Shown here piece by piece: positions 6,701-13,112 of a DNA stretch of 14,288 nucleotides; the first letter of the stretch is position 1, and every line of letters starts with the position of its first letter. The position numbers and the translations under genes are program-made. The notes under the pieces were generated by a model. The model was not told the origin of the DNA and made no database searches. It saw only the letters and a list, made by a program, of their open reading frames with translations. This stretch comes from JANNHP01 sp031404455. Lineage in GTDB: Bacteria > Planctomycetota > JAJSAM01 > JAJVHW01. The stretch covers positions 1 through 14,288 of the forward strand of contig JANNHP010000017.1 in assembly GCA_031404455.1 (NCBI GenBank), in the 5' to 3' direction.

Positions 6701-8691
6701 GACTTGCGGCTCGAGCAGATCGAGACCAGCGCTTCGAGGCGGCGCTTGACTCGCTCGCCACGTCGAGAGTTCCCGCACTCGTCTGGGCCGAACTCATCGA
6801 AGCAGCCGCGAAGGAACCGGCGTGGCTCGGGCAGCGAGTACGTCAACTCGCGTGGAACACGAAACTGCTGGCCCAGCCCGATCTGACGCATGCACTCGGT
6901 GCTCTGATCGCCGCGGTTCACGGGGGCCTCGCTCCGGGCGAAGCGGAGCAGATCGAGAATGCGATTCTCGCGTTGCCGGAGTTCGACCGCGATCCGGGCG
7001 ATGTGGAGGAGCGATGGCGTATCGAGCTCAGGCGAAGCTCGCGGCGCGCCGTGCTCTTGGGGTGCGTTGGCCAGGGTGCTCGCAGTGCCGCGGCGCAGGG
7101 GGCGCTTGCGGACTTGCAACGTCTCGGTGGTCCCGCCGCGCTCGAAGAGCGACGTGGTTTCGAAGGCGGTTGGGCGGAACCTCGGCAACCGGAACGCGAC
7201 GCGGAGGACGCCTCTCCGGTCGGAGCAGAACTCCGACGGATCAGGGCAGAGGTGTCTGCGCGCCACGCTGGATGGCACCAGGGCCGGGCCACTCTCGCCG
7301 CGGAGGATCTCGATGCCGTCGAGCGCGAGCTCGTAGCGCTCGACGACGCCCTCGAAGCCGCCGACGATGCCGCGGAGGCGACGAGGCGCGCCGCGTTCCT
7401 GACGCTGGTAGATGGATGTGCGCACATGGCGCACACTCCGCTCGTCGAGTCGAGTTCTCGGCTACGAGACCTCGTCGTGCGCGTGATGCTGCAGGCGTGC
7501 GAAGACCTCGAGCCCGAGGGTGGACAAGAGGAGGAAATGAGATACACACAGTCCCCCTCGTGGTCACGTCCGGTCCCTCGTGCCGACGCGGCGCAAGCAC
7601 TTCCGCTGCTGCTCAGGCGGGTTACGAGTTCATCGTCGCGCCGCGAGATCCTCGACGCGATGCGTCGCGTTGCCGCGGACGCCTCCCCGATCGTCCGTCA
7701 CCACTTCAGCTTGACGCTTCGGTACGCCGGTCGACGTGACGAGGACCATGTCCTTGAGATCGTCGAGGGCATGCTGACGACGGAGCAACAGGCACCGGTT
7801 GTGATCGACTGTCTCGTGTGCCTGGCCCGACAGGTCGTGAATGACGAGGATGCACGCATCGACCTCGTGCTTCTGGCTTGGGATCGAGCGCCAACTCTGC
7901 TGGGTCGGGACGGCGCAGATGATGTTCGCGAGAACTGCGCGAAGATCTGTCTGGAGCGGTACCTCCGAAAGGACGACGCCGTCGGCCGCGATCTCTTGGC
8001 GACGATCGCATCGGACCCGGTGACGTACCACGCCGAGGTGGGCGCTCTCGCCGGCGCTCTACGAGACGAGCTCGCCGTCGATCAGGACGAACCCGACGGT
8101 GGGGCGCCGCCACCGCCGGAGCGGCGAGCGCGAGCCGTGAAGTTCTTCACGAGGCTCTGCAGCGAGTTCCAGGCTGCATGCAAGTCGTGGCTGGCGACTC
8201 CGATTGCCGAGCGGGACCAGTCGAAGGCGGAGCACTTGGTGCGGGGAGTGGATCACCTCGCGCACGAGATCCTGTTCGCCTCTGAGCAGTCCGACGAGGC
8301 GAAGCGATCGGCGACGAGTCCGAAGTTCCTGTACGACCTCACTCCGGCGATCGAGCACGTGGCCGACGTCGGGATCGTTCCGGCGTCGTTCACGCTGTTG
8401 AAGACCCTGCGGTTCTTCCGCGCGATCGCTCCGGCGGCAACGCTGCGTCTGGCGAGTCGAGCTGTCGTGAGCGCGCGTGCGTCGGGCTTGGGAGTGGAGT
8501 CGCTGGCGGCGGACGAGGCCGTCAAGTTGATCGAGGAACTCTTGGCCGAGAACCGAGACATCTTCCGCGGGCGAGGTGCGCCAGCGCGACGCGCTCGGAA
8601 CGAGGTCGCGGACCTCCTTGACGTGTTCGTGGAGTACGGATGGCCTCGCGCGATGACGCTGGCGAGTCGCCTGCATGAGGTGTTCTCGTAG
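3748..8691 (+). CDS. Very large nuclease-STAND NTPase-helical repeat protein, Avs-like defence candidate (1647 aa)
   Basis: Residues 20-115 resemble a PD-(D/E)XK nuclease of the Mrr or DUF4297/Cap4 kind: E24, E61, VDDIVV with D67/D68, and LLQCK with Q85/K87. Residues 322-440 form a P-loop NTPase with Walker A GEPGAGKS (329-336), Walker B FLVIDAID (393-400) and a sensor-like VSIRR (429-433). Residues 460-625 look like the lid and winged-helix part, ending in RFAHHFLFDYVAARVAL, a hallmark of STAND/NACHT-like NTPases. About 950 further residues are helix-rich and repeat-like, without a catalytic motif I can see. In Avs proteins such a C-terminus senses a phage protein and the NTPase oligomerises to activate the N-terminal effector. 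Applying that here is inference. GTG at 3748 is the first start after an in-frame TGA at 3739-3741, and no strong Shine-Dalgarno is seen. It stands alone, divergent from the replication operon. Confidence 0.85.
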   Translation: MKKPRPPRPRRGTQGGPATFSGVEFQKHVGAWLAAHWLADEQPADWIDTRDDSQVVRIAMEANSPVDDIVVTTSASSGLRTALLQCKITVRLDKSVASPLGEFVGQAVAQVRSADRLPSVRRSFSAAKDCVVLVPGPGSASSITKDLRAALAMFRANRFRLSVARSKVSLAGRAALDLLVQHIRREWRAATGRRPTTAQVEDVLRALRIGSPDVDGAPAVLARAVGGDRLRRSRAWTALKEVCDEAARLRGEHELATLRTALQDRGVELLPLADVAQDIARLNDVTREQLAWVYALSVIRFGPTTIHVNRPCVSRLIELAGVDPLIVVGEPGAGKSGVLHDAVVELRQRGSDVVFMTTERLGRAGTVDPATALGLAHDLTAVLSGWTGVSPAFLVIDAIDALRSSDGVSALLGVLAHLAKVAPRWRPLVSIRRFDLRWSSRLQGLFHGAPPDRAHADPVEFANVSHFLVPAFGAAEAIQIAEQSAGLAQAANALAGEMGDAIWLPFNLRLLAGVLETLPPGAHVASGSASQLLDLYWERCVAKPKREEGGPSPPRVRALGDVVRAMIQQKRLILDEHEVESISRRQIDALVSDGVLAQGGSTAARSVRFAHHFLFDYVAARVALQVERPAVRQLASSDVEVALAFRPSLLLSFDRLWSADTGRHAFWDTALAWMEEVSRPLTQFVPATSAARCYRRVADAEYLIRLLSDPTEPPRKTDALLRLFISAVVHQGRGALVGSGVVADWCGLARSLSESAVARSAWSLRYLLVQFVEKAPPMTAAQFQDAGVAARNLLAHVLVHVDQLVEDALLCVARTTASDPAATAAALAPVLRRSDVETRGFRTLRSLAFNIEAVIAAAPDLAAAIYEAAFTYEETSRDVTAFSKSQILGMTSNRKQDFDGARYSLAKAFGELAAASMDTATRVVVRAIDASRPGAGREEPDVEFDVDGRAMRLRQDGSAHRFISSHPDRSDPEGLLGTWRRELEGLAARADRDQRFEAALDSLATSRVPALVWAELIEAAAKEPAWLGQRVRQLAWNTKLLAQPDLTHALGALIAAVHGGLAPGEAEQIENAILALPEFDRDPGDVEERWRIELRRSSRRAVLLGCVGQGARSAAAQGALADLQRLGGPAALEERRGFEGGWAEPRQPERDAEDASPVGAELRRIRAEVSARHAGWHQGRATLAAEDLDAVERELVALDDALEAADDAAEATRRAAFLTLVDGCAHMAHTPLVESSSRLRDLVVRVMLQACEDLEPEGGQEEEMRYTQSPSWSRPVPRADAAQALPLLLRRVTSSSSRREILDAMRRVAADASPIVRHHFSLTLRYAGRRDEDHVLEIVEGMLTTEQQAPVVIDCLVCLARQVVNDEDARIDLVLLAWDRAPTLLGRDGADDVRENCAKICLERYLRKDDAVGRDLLATIASDPVTYHAEVGALAGALRDELAVDQDEPDGGAPPPPERRARAVKFFTRLCSEFQAACKSWLATPIAERDQSKAEHLVRGVDHLAHEILFASEQSDEAKRSATSPKFLYDLTPAIEHVADVGIVPASFTLLKTLRFFRAIAPAATLRLASRAVVSARASGLGVESLAADEAVKLIEELLAENRDIFRGRGAPARRARNEVADLLDVFVEYGWPRAMTLASRLHEVFS

Positions 8692-8736
8692 CGGGCGCTC
8701 CGTCGGGCGCGGGGATCCGTCGTCGTCGAACCTGCG

Positions 8737-9822
8737 CTACCTGAGGACGGAGGGGTCCGCGACGAGCGAAGTAATCGCCTCGACCGCGCCCCGGAGTCCC
8801 GCGAACCCGCCCAGGTCGGACGCGCGCAGGGCGGGCCCGATCGCCGGGTCCTGGAACGGGTCCGACGTGACGAACGCGTCGAGACGATCCAAGCGGAGGT
8901 CCTCCGCCCGACTACCCGAGGCGCGCAGGTGAGCATGAAGACGGTCTCCCTCGGGCGTTCCGCGCATCGTGCTGAGGAGCAGGGTGCGAGCGACGACGGC
9001 TCCGTCGGTGATCGCGAGTGGCACGTAGCCACACTCGATCTCGCTGACGCGACACCTCGCAGCCCAGCCGTTGCCGAAGCGGACGAACGTCGGCTCGTCG
9101 AGCGAGGCATTCAGCCCGCGCTCCGCGAGCCCGGGCAGCGCCGAGAATCCGCCGCGCTCCGCGACGCGGTCGAGCAGATGGCCCTGCGCCCAGACTTCGA
9201 ACGCGCGGCCGGAAGGGGCGATGACGTCGCCCACGGAACTCCAGGCGAGGGGCTCGCCCGAGGCGCCTCGAAGCAGCCGCCAGACCGGCCTCGACGCTTG
9301 CTCGACGCGCATGGTCCGTCGCGGCGGCGCGACAGCATCGAGCTCGATCGTCTCCAGCCCGCCGACTCGCTGACGACGCGCCCTGTAGATCCGGCCGTCC
9401 GGTCGCGAATGGCGAGCGAGCACCACGTCGACCGCCACGAAGAGCTCGCCGAGCGCAAACGCGTAGCCCGCCATGAGGGCGGCGAAGTCATCAGGAGTCA
9501 GCGCCGCACCGCGATCCGTGCCGACGCGCAGCAACTCCAGTCCGCACGGCAGGTAGATGCTGGCGAGGTCTTCCAGTGACGTGAAGATGCCGTCGCCGGC
9601 GTCGAAGCGCCACGAGGAGATGACGCGGTCGAGTCGCTCGACGATCGACACCGCGAGGGGTGACCTGTCGAACTCCGGCGTGCCGACGATCCGCAGCCAG
9701 CGATTCGATATGCGTCGGACGCGCTCCTGCGCGTCGTGGGGTAGGGAGTTGAAGCCGACCTCCATGTCCCAGGCCGCCAGAATGCGGCGCAGCTCCGCGC
9801 GTGAGATCCGCTCGCGACGCAT
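8737..9822 (-). CDS. Hypothetical protein (361 aa) with a possible DUF4258/RelE-like C-terminal part
   Basis: The N-terminal 170 residues are mixed helical with no recognised motif. Residues 206-295 contain HLLDRVAERGGF (H215, R219, R223), a strand-rich stretch (PTFVRFGNGWAARCRV), then VVARTLLLSTMRGTPEGDRL. The order His-x3-Arg-x3-Arg, beta strands, then a Thr-rich strand is loosely like DUF4258 and RelE-type RNase folds, but the match is weak. The C-terminus has LRLDRLDAFVTSDPFQD. The gene converges on the NTPase gene 45 bp away and follows the phospholipase-D-like remnant by 94 bp on the same strand. The ATG has only poor ribosome-binding sequence before it. The open frame is long and its residue pattern sensible, so a real gene is likely; its function is unknown. 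Confidence 0.65.
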   Translation of the reverse strand: MRRERISRAELRRILAAWDMEVGFNSLPHDAQERVRRISNRWLRIVGTPEFDRSPLAVSIVERLDRVISSWRFDAGDGIFTSLEDLASIYLPCGLELLRVGTDRGAALTPDDFAALMAGYAFALGELFVAVDVVLARHSRPDGRIYRARRQRVGGLETIELDAVAPPRRTMRVEQASRPVWRLLRGASGEPLAWSSVGDVIAPSGRAFEVWAQGHLLDRVAERGGFSALPGLAERGLNASLDEPTFVRFGNGWAARCRVSEIECGYVPLAITDGAVVARTLLLSTMRGTPEGDRLHAHLRASGSRAEDLRLDRLDAFVTSDPFQDPAIGPALRASDLGGFAGLRGAVEAITSLVADPSVLR

Positions 9823-9916
9823 GCTCAGCGAGTCCCGATCGGCATCGCGCCCTCGGACTCGACGCCGGGTGACGCGCCGTGCGGTGCCTCGACACTGGCC
9901 TTTCGGACGACAGTGT

Positions 9917-10161
9917 TCACGCCGGCACTCGGACCAGAGGCCCGGCAGCGATCAGTGCGCGAAGCTCGGCGGCAGCGCGACCTGCAGCATCGCCGACGAC
10001 ACGGAGCCCGATCTCCACGTTCCTCATCTGCCCGGCCTCGGTGAAGTTCGCCGACGTGACCAGCGCGACGCGCTCGTCGATGACAACGCACTTCGCGTGA
10101 TTGGTCCTTCGTCGCCGGCAAGGTGATCCTCCGGGACCATCGCCAAAGGAACCGCCTGCAT
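9917..10161 (-). pseudogene. Frameshifted remnant of a phospholipase-D-like (HKD) protein
   Basis: The frame ending at 9917 reads NHAKCVVIDERVALVTSANFTEAG, then RNVEIGLRV. This is a full HxKx4D plus TSAN phospholipase-D motif of the kind seen in DrmC and related nucleases. Upstream, sense switches to another frame: an ATG at 10161, preceded by AGGGAGGAAGAG, reads AVPLAMVPEDHLAGDEGP. The two parts join cleanly at about 10102-10108 if one base is missing (GP followed by NHAK). The joined product would be about 80 residues with a single HKD motif, so the usual first HKD half is absent. The HKD call is solid. Whether the gene is truncated and dead, or intact with a sequencing error, cannot be decided here. 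It might belong to the same transcript as the 361-aa gene. Confidence 0.6.
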
Positions 10162-10219
10162 CTCTTCCTCCCTGACTTGACCGTGCGCGAGCGAGGACAC
10201 GCGGTCCCTCGTCGCGCAT

Positions 10220-10584
10220 CAGCAGGGTAACGCTCCCACTCGCTCGGGCCAGCGTGCGCCGCGAGTGCCCGCTGGTCTGAGCGTTGCACGGTTCGCCACG
10301 GCCGATCTTCGTCGCGGCGGAACGCCGTTCGGCTCTGTGTCAATCCGGTTTCCGGTTTCGCCGTCGAGATGGCGTGCGCATGAGCTCGGGCACCGACGAA
10401 TGGACCCTTGAGAGTGCCGCGAGTGTTCACTCGCGTCCGCATCGTCGGCGCGACCTCCGCGATCGCCCGCTCGAAGATTCACGCGACTCCCGTATCATCG
10501 AGGCGTCTCGTAGTATTATACGGGAAGAGGCGCGGCGCGCGAGGGCGGGAATCCCTCGCGGGCCCTTGGTGGGGGGGTCACGGC
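10220..10584. other. Gene-poor stretch of about 365 bp
   Basis: Short open frames exist on both strands but none has convincing composition or family features. One minus-strand frame (about 10340 down to 10162) continues into the HKD remnant and could be its degraded upstream part. The right third has two inverted repeats (10488-10525 and 10538-10560) and an AT-rich island around 10511-10521, unusual in this GC background. Confidence 0.4.
10488..10525 (+). promoter_or_regulatory. Nested inverted repeat with a possible -10 box
   Basis: Outer arms tcccgtat (10488-10495) and atacggga (10518-10525) pair perfectly. Inside, cgag (10499-10502) and ctcg (10507-10510) pair around gcgt. TATTAT (10514-10519) is a good -10 match in the most AT-rich stretch nearby, but no matching -35 is clear. 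This could be the promoter and operator for the gene relic starting at 10585. A further 8-bp hairpin, cgcgaggg/ccctcgcg (10538-10560), lies between it and that start. Confidence 0.35.
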
Positions 10585-11091
10585 ATGTCGGCTGAGGAAT
10601 CCGCATCGGGCGCGAAGGGTCGTAGGGCAGAGGGGTTGGCGCGACGCGGCAGCACAGGAGATCCGCGGCTACGCCGCGACGGCGATGCTGGAGTTCGCGT
10701 CGACGGTGGACGGATCGTCCTCGAACACGTCTACGGCGGCGACGTCACCGTCTGGCACGCGCACGGCCGGAAGGCCGTCTCTCTCCGCAGGCTGGCGGAG
10801 CGCCTCGGGGCCGCTCACGTCAGCGCCTCGGGCCTCTCGCGATGCGTCGCGATCCACTGGGCGCGGCCGACTCGACTCCCGGGACCTGATCCAACGGGCT
10901 CCGAAGGGTCGTCGCGCGCCCGAGCCGTGCCCCCTCGAGGGCACGGCTCGGGCGAGACAACGGCAACGGCAGCATCAACGACGAGAGATCAGGACCGAAC
11001 TACACCCTTGAAGGGACACCAACCGGCTCCGGCCCGGTCCCGAGGCGCAAGCGCCGAAGCCAGCCTCGGAACGCGAGTGTTTCAGCGCTGA
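10585..11091 (+). pseudogene. Relic of an uncharacterised accessory-gene family
   Basis: ATG 10585 follows a run of seven Gs about 7 nt upstream. Residues 40-92 look genuinely coding: GGRIVLEHVYGGDVTVWHAH, GRKAVSLRRLAERLG and HVSASGLSRCVAIHWA. From memory this resembles small hypothetical proteins of myxobacterial-type accessory regions with a (G)RK..S(L/F)R.LA...(S)xSxLxRxVAI pattern, perhaps a helix-turn-helix. Before residue 38 a different frame gives better sense (QEIRGYAATAMLEFASTVD), suggesting a frameshift near 10700. After residue 93 the sequence becomes low-complexity and runs through a strong hairpin at 10917-10954. The family normally continues, so this copy is probably broken at both ends. 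Only about 10700-10860 is well supported; the outer limits are those of the open frame. Confidence 0.4.
10917..10954. terminator. Strong 16-bp hairpin without a U-tract
   Basis: Arms cgcccgagccgtgccc (10917-10932) and gggcacggctcgggcg (10939-10954) pair perfectly around a 6-nt loop. No T-run follows on either strand, so this is not a classic intrinsic terminator. In high-GC bacteria such stems may still end transcription. It follows the conserved part of the gene relic. Confidence 0.5.
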
Positions 11092-11098
11092 AACACTC
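11075..11098. promoter_or_regulatory. Perfect 24-bp palindrome, probable operator
   Basis: The left arm gagtgtttcagc (11075-11086) is followed with no spacer by its exact reverse complement gctgaaacactc (11087-11098). A spacer-free palindrome of this length is poorly suited to an RNA hairpin and well suited to a dimeric DNA-binding protein. It lies 82 bp before the ATG of the broken regulator gene at 11180, so autoregulation is plausible. I do not recognise it as a known site, and a recombination or resolution site is also possible. Confidence 0.55.
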
Positions 11099-11179
11099 CG
11101 GTTCTGAGCCTGATTCCCGTGCGCGTGAGGACTGAGGGGCGGCCCGAGGGCCGGCGGGATCTTGTTCGAGAGGAGGCAG

Positions 11180-11864
11180 ATGGACGGGCGCGTGTGGTTC
11201 TTCGGATGGAACTGGAACGTCCCGCCGGCACTCGCCCGTCGGGCAGTTCTGATGCGGCCCAACGATCTCTTCCAGAAGCGGGCCGACCGGCCGAGCGCCA
11301 TCGTCCTGGGCGACGGTGCGATCGTCTCGTTGGATCCCCACGACGCGCGGGTTGCGATCGGCGCACTGTCGGATCGGGTGGTGGTGTGCGCGCCGCGGAC
11401 CGACCCCGGCCTCGTCGTGGCCTGGCAGGTGGCGGGCTACGTGAACGTCGTGACGCGCGAGTTGCTCACGGAAGCGGTCGATCGATGCGCCACGCGGTTC
11501 GCGCGTCCGGCACCGCCGCCGAGCACATGGCTTCCGCCCGACGCCCTCGGCGATCCCGAGATCGTCGCCGCCGTGTCCGTCCTGCCGAGGTTGCCGCGCC
11601 TCTGCGTCTCGGAGTGGGCGCGCGCGAGGCGGGTCGGTTCGATCGCTCGAGCGGCTGACCGGCCGCGTCTGCGGCCTTCCGCCGAGGGGAGTCCTGGACC
11701 TCTACGAGGCCGCGGTGATCCACTCGCTCCAGCGCGCCGGGGCGACGCTCGCGGACGTGGCGGAGGCCCTCGGCCGCAGCGAAGCCGCCTCAGTCTCGCA
11801 CTTCCTTTCACGCGTCCGGCTGTCGGCTGCGCGGCGGGGCGGCGCGGACTCCGCAGACGGCTGA
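11180..11864 (+). pseudogene. Split regulator: receiver-like N-terminus and Fis-like helix-turn-helix C-terminus, separated by a frameshift
   Basis: AGGAGG (11171-11176) precedes ATG 11180. The first frame reads MDGRVWFFGWNW and then a receiver-like pattern: AIVLGDGAIVSLDP, DRVVVCAPRTDPGL, and WQVAGYVNVVTRELL near residues 45-95. It loses sense near 11640, where the +1 frame takes over with LERLTGRVCGLPPRGVLDLYEAAVIHSL, then ATLADVAEALGRSEAASVSHFLSRV, a helix-turn-helix of Fis/NtrC type, ending at TGA 11862-11864. Repaired, the product would be about 228 residues, the size of a receiver plus Fis-type response regulator. No usual phospho-acceptor context is clear, so it may be a pseudo-receiver. 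Unrepaired, the first frame runs on in low-sense sequence to 11989. It could be real decay, a sequencing indel, or much less likely programmed frameshifting. Confidence 0.55.
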
Positions 11865-12026
11865 CGCGAACGATCAATGCGCGTGTCGGTGTGCGTCATC
11901 GCGCGCCAACTCGGAGAGGGATAGAAACGGCCCCGCCGTCACAATCGCGCGTGGGAGACGCGGAGACGACCGTACGCGGAGGGACGTAACTGAGCGCACG
12001 GGGACACTCTCTCCCGAGGAGGGACT

Positions 12027-12956
12027 ATGCGACTGCAGCGACTGTTGCTGGGGTCCGGACTGGCGGTGTTCGGATCGATTGGAGCGTTCGTCGGGCTCTC
12101 GCCCAACGACGCGCATGCCGAGGAGGCGCGCGTGTTCGTCGGCCCATCGCGGGCCGCGTTCCGCGCGCTCGGCTTCGGCGAGGCGCTTCCGGCGAACATT
12201 GCAGCCGCGGGCATGCCGCGGGTGTTCGCGATGTCGATGACGGAGATCATCATGATCAGCGTCGACACCGCCGACGGCCGCAAGGACGGGAATCCGGGGA
12301 ACCAGTGCTCCACGGACTACATGTCGTCGTTCGACTCACCCCACTGGACGTGCTCGGCCATCAACCTCACGGATCCCCCGTCGGGTGGGACCTTCACGTG
12401 CACCTCGTACCAGAAGGTCGGGGGCAGCCTGACAGTGAGTTGCAGCTCGAAGGGCGAGGGCGCCGGGAGCGTCAGGAAGTGCTCCGTGACGACGGGATCG
12501 AGCAGCGACCACTCGTGCTCCGTGGACGACGACGCCTCGAACCCCGGGGCCGGCAACGGCAGCGGCACTGCCTATTGCTCCGCCGAGGCGAACTCCAGCG
12601 AGGGCAACGGCGGCGCCGAGTGCTCCGTGATGACGAATTCGGGCTCGGGTGAGGGCGACACATGCTCCACCGGGACACCAGACTCCAGCGGCGGCGAGAC
12701 GAGCTGCAGCACGCGGGACGGAGGCGACCAGGAGCAGCAGTGCTCGGTGGCAGCGGGCTCGGGCGCCGAGTGCACAACGAACAGCGGCAGCAGCGGGAGC
12801 GGCGGCGCCACGTGTTCCGCCGAGAGCGGGACCAACCAGAACTGCAGCACGTGGGACGGCAACGCGCCCGGCGGCGACAACGGTCCGACGAACGTAGGGG
12901 CCTTCAAGGGGACCGTGACGGGCCCCGACGCAAACGGCCAGTGCAAGGGTAACTGA
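12027..12956 (+). CDS. Secreted cysteine-ladder protein (309 aa) with regularly spaced Cys-Ser/Thr pairs
   Basis: A strong AGGAGG (12017-12022) precedes ATG. Residues 1-31 are a Sec signal peptide: RLQR, a hydrophobic core, then an AHA cleavage site before EE. Residues 32-92 are a spacer. From residue 94 on there are 15 cysteines, at 94, 109, 125, 139, 152, 164, 184, 199, 213, 227, 239, 249, 263, 273 and 306. Every one but the last is followed by Ser or Thr, most often as CSV, CSA or CST. Spacers of 10-20 residues are rich in Gly, Ser, Asn, Asp and Glu. One cysteine per turn suggests an extended beta-solenoid-like or disulfide-linked surface fibre, or a metal-binding protein. I do not recognise a family. 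The downstream gene also encodes an exported protein, 156 bp away. Confidence 0.8.
   Translation: MRLQRLLLGSGLAVFGSIGAFVGLSPNDAHAEEARVFVGPSRAAFRALGFGEALPANIAAAGMPRVFAMSMTEIIMISVDTADGRKDGNPGNQCSTDYMSSFDSPHWTCSAINLTDPPSGGTFTCTSYQKVGGSLTVSCSSKGEGAGSVRKCSVTTGSSSDHSCSVDDDASNPGAGNGSGTAYCSAEANSSEGNGGAECSVMTNSGSGEGDTCSTGTPDSSGGETSCSTRDGGDQEQQCSVAAGSGAECTTNSGSSGSGGATCSAESGTNQNCSTWDGNAPGGDNGPTNVGAFKGTVTGPDANGQCKGN
12306..12845 (+). repeat. Coding repeat: fourteen C-(S/T) units
   Basis: Within the secreted 309-aa protein, each unit begins Cys-Ser or Cys-Thr and runs 10-20 residues, with typical lengths of 12-16. The units share little besides the C-(S/T) start and Gly/Ser/acid richness. At DNA level they show as recurring tgctc(c/g) steps. 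The varied lengths point to old duplication or selection on spacing, not a recent tandem array. Confidence 0.7.
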
Positions 12957-13005
12957 CGAAGACCAGGCGGGCCGCTCCGCTCCCGGAGCCGGCCTGCGAC
13001 AAGAC

Positions 13006-13037
13006 GGGGCGTCGCGCGTAAGCTCGCACGACGCCCC
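13006..13037 (+). terminator. Hairpin between the two exported-protein genes
   Basis: ggggcgtcg (13006-13014) pairs with cgacgcccc (13029-13037). Inside, after one C-A mismatch, gcg pairs with cgc, leaving a 6-nt loop. No T-run follows. It lies 50 bp after the stop of the cysteine-ladder gene and could end its transcript. A weaker GC-rich stem precedes it around 12964-12996. Confidence 0.4.
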
Positions 13038-13112
13038 TAGGCATCCGAGTTCGCAGGAGAAGACGAGGATCGGTGCGTTCGTGTGCACAAATGGGCCGGA
13101 GGATCGTGCGAC

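Noticed and set aside
9917..10161. A complete DISARM system
   Set aside because: Only a DrmC-like HKD fragment is visible; no DrmA helicase, DrmB or methyltransferase lies in the window.
10738..10760. Sigma-54-type promoter from TGGCACG near 10753
   Set aside because: The TTGC half is missing at the required spacing and the site lies inside the conserved part of a coding relic.
12306..12845. Lanthipeptide or other modified-peptide precursor from the Cys and Ser/Thr pairs
   Set aside because: The protein has a Sec signal peptide and no leader or modification enzymes nearby, and is far longer than usual precursors.
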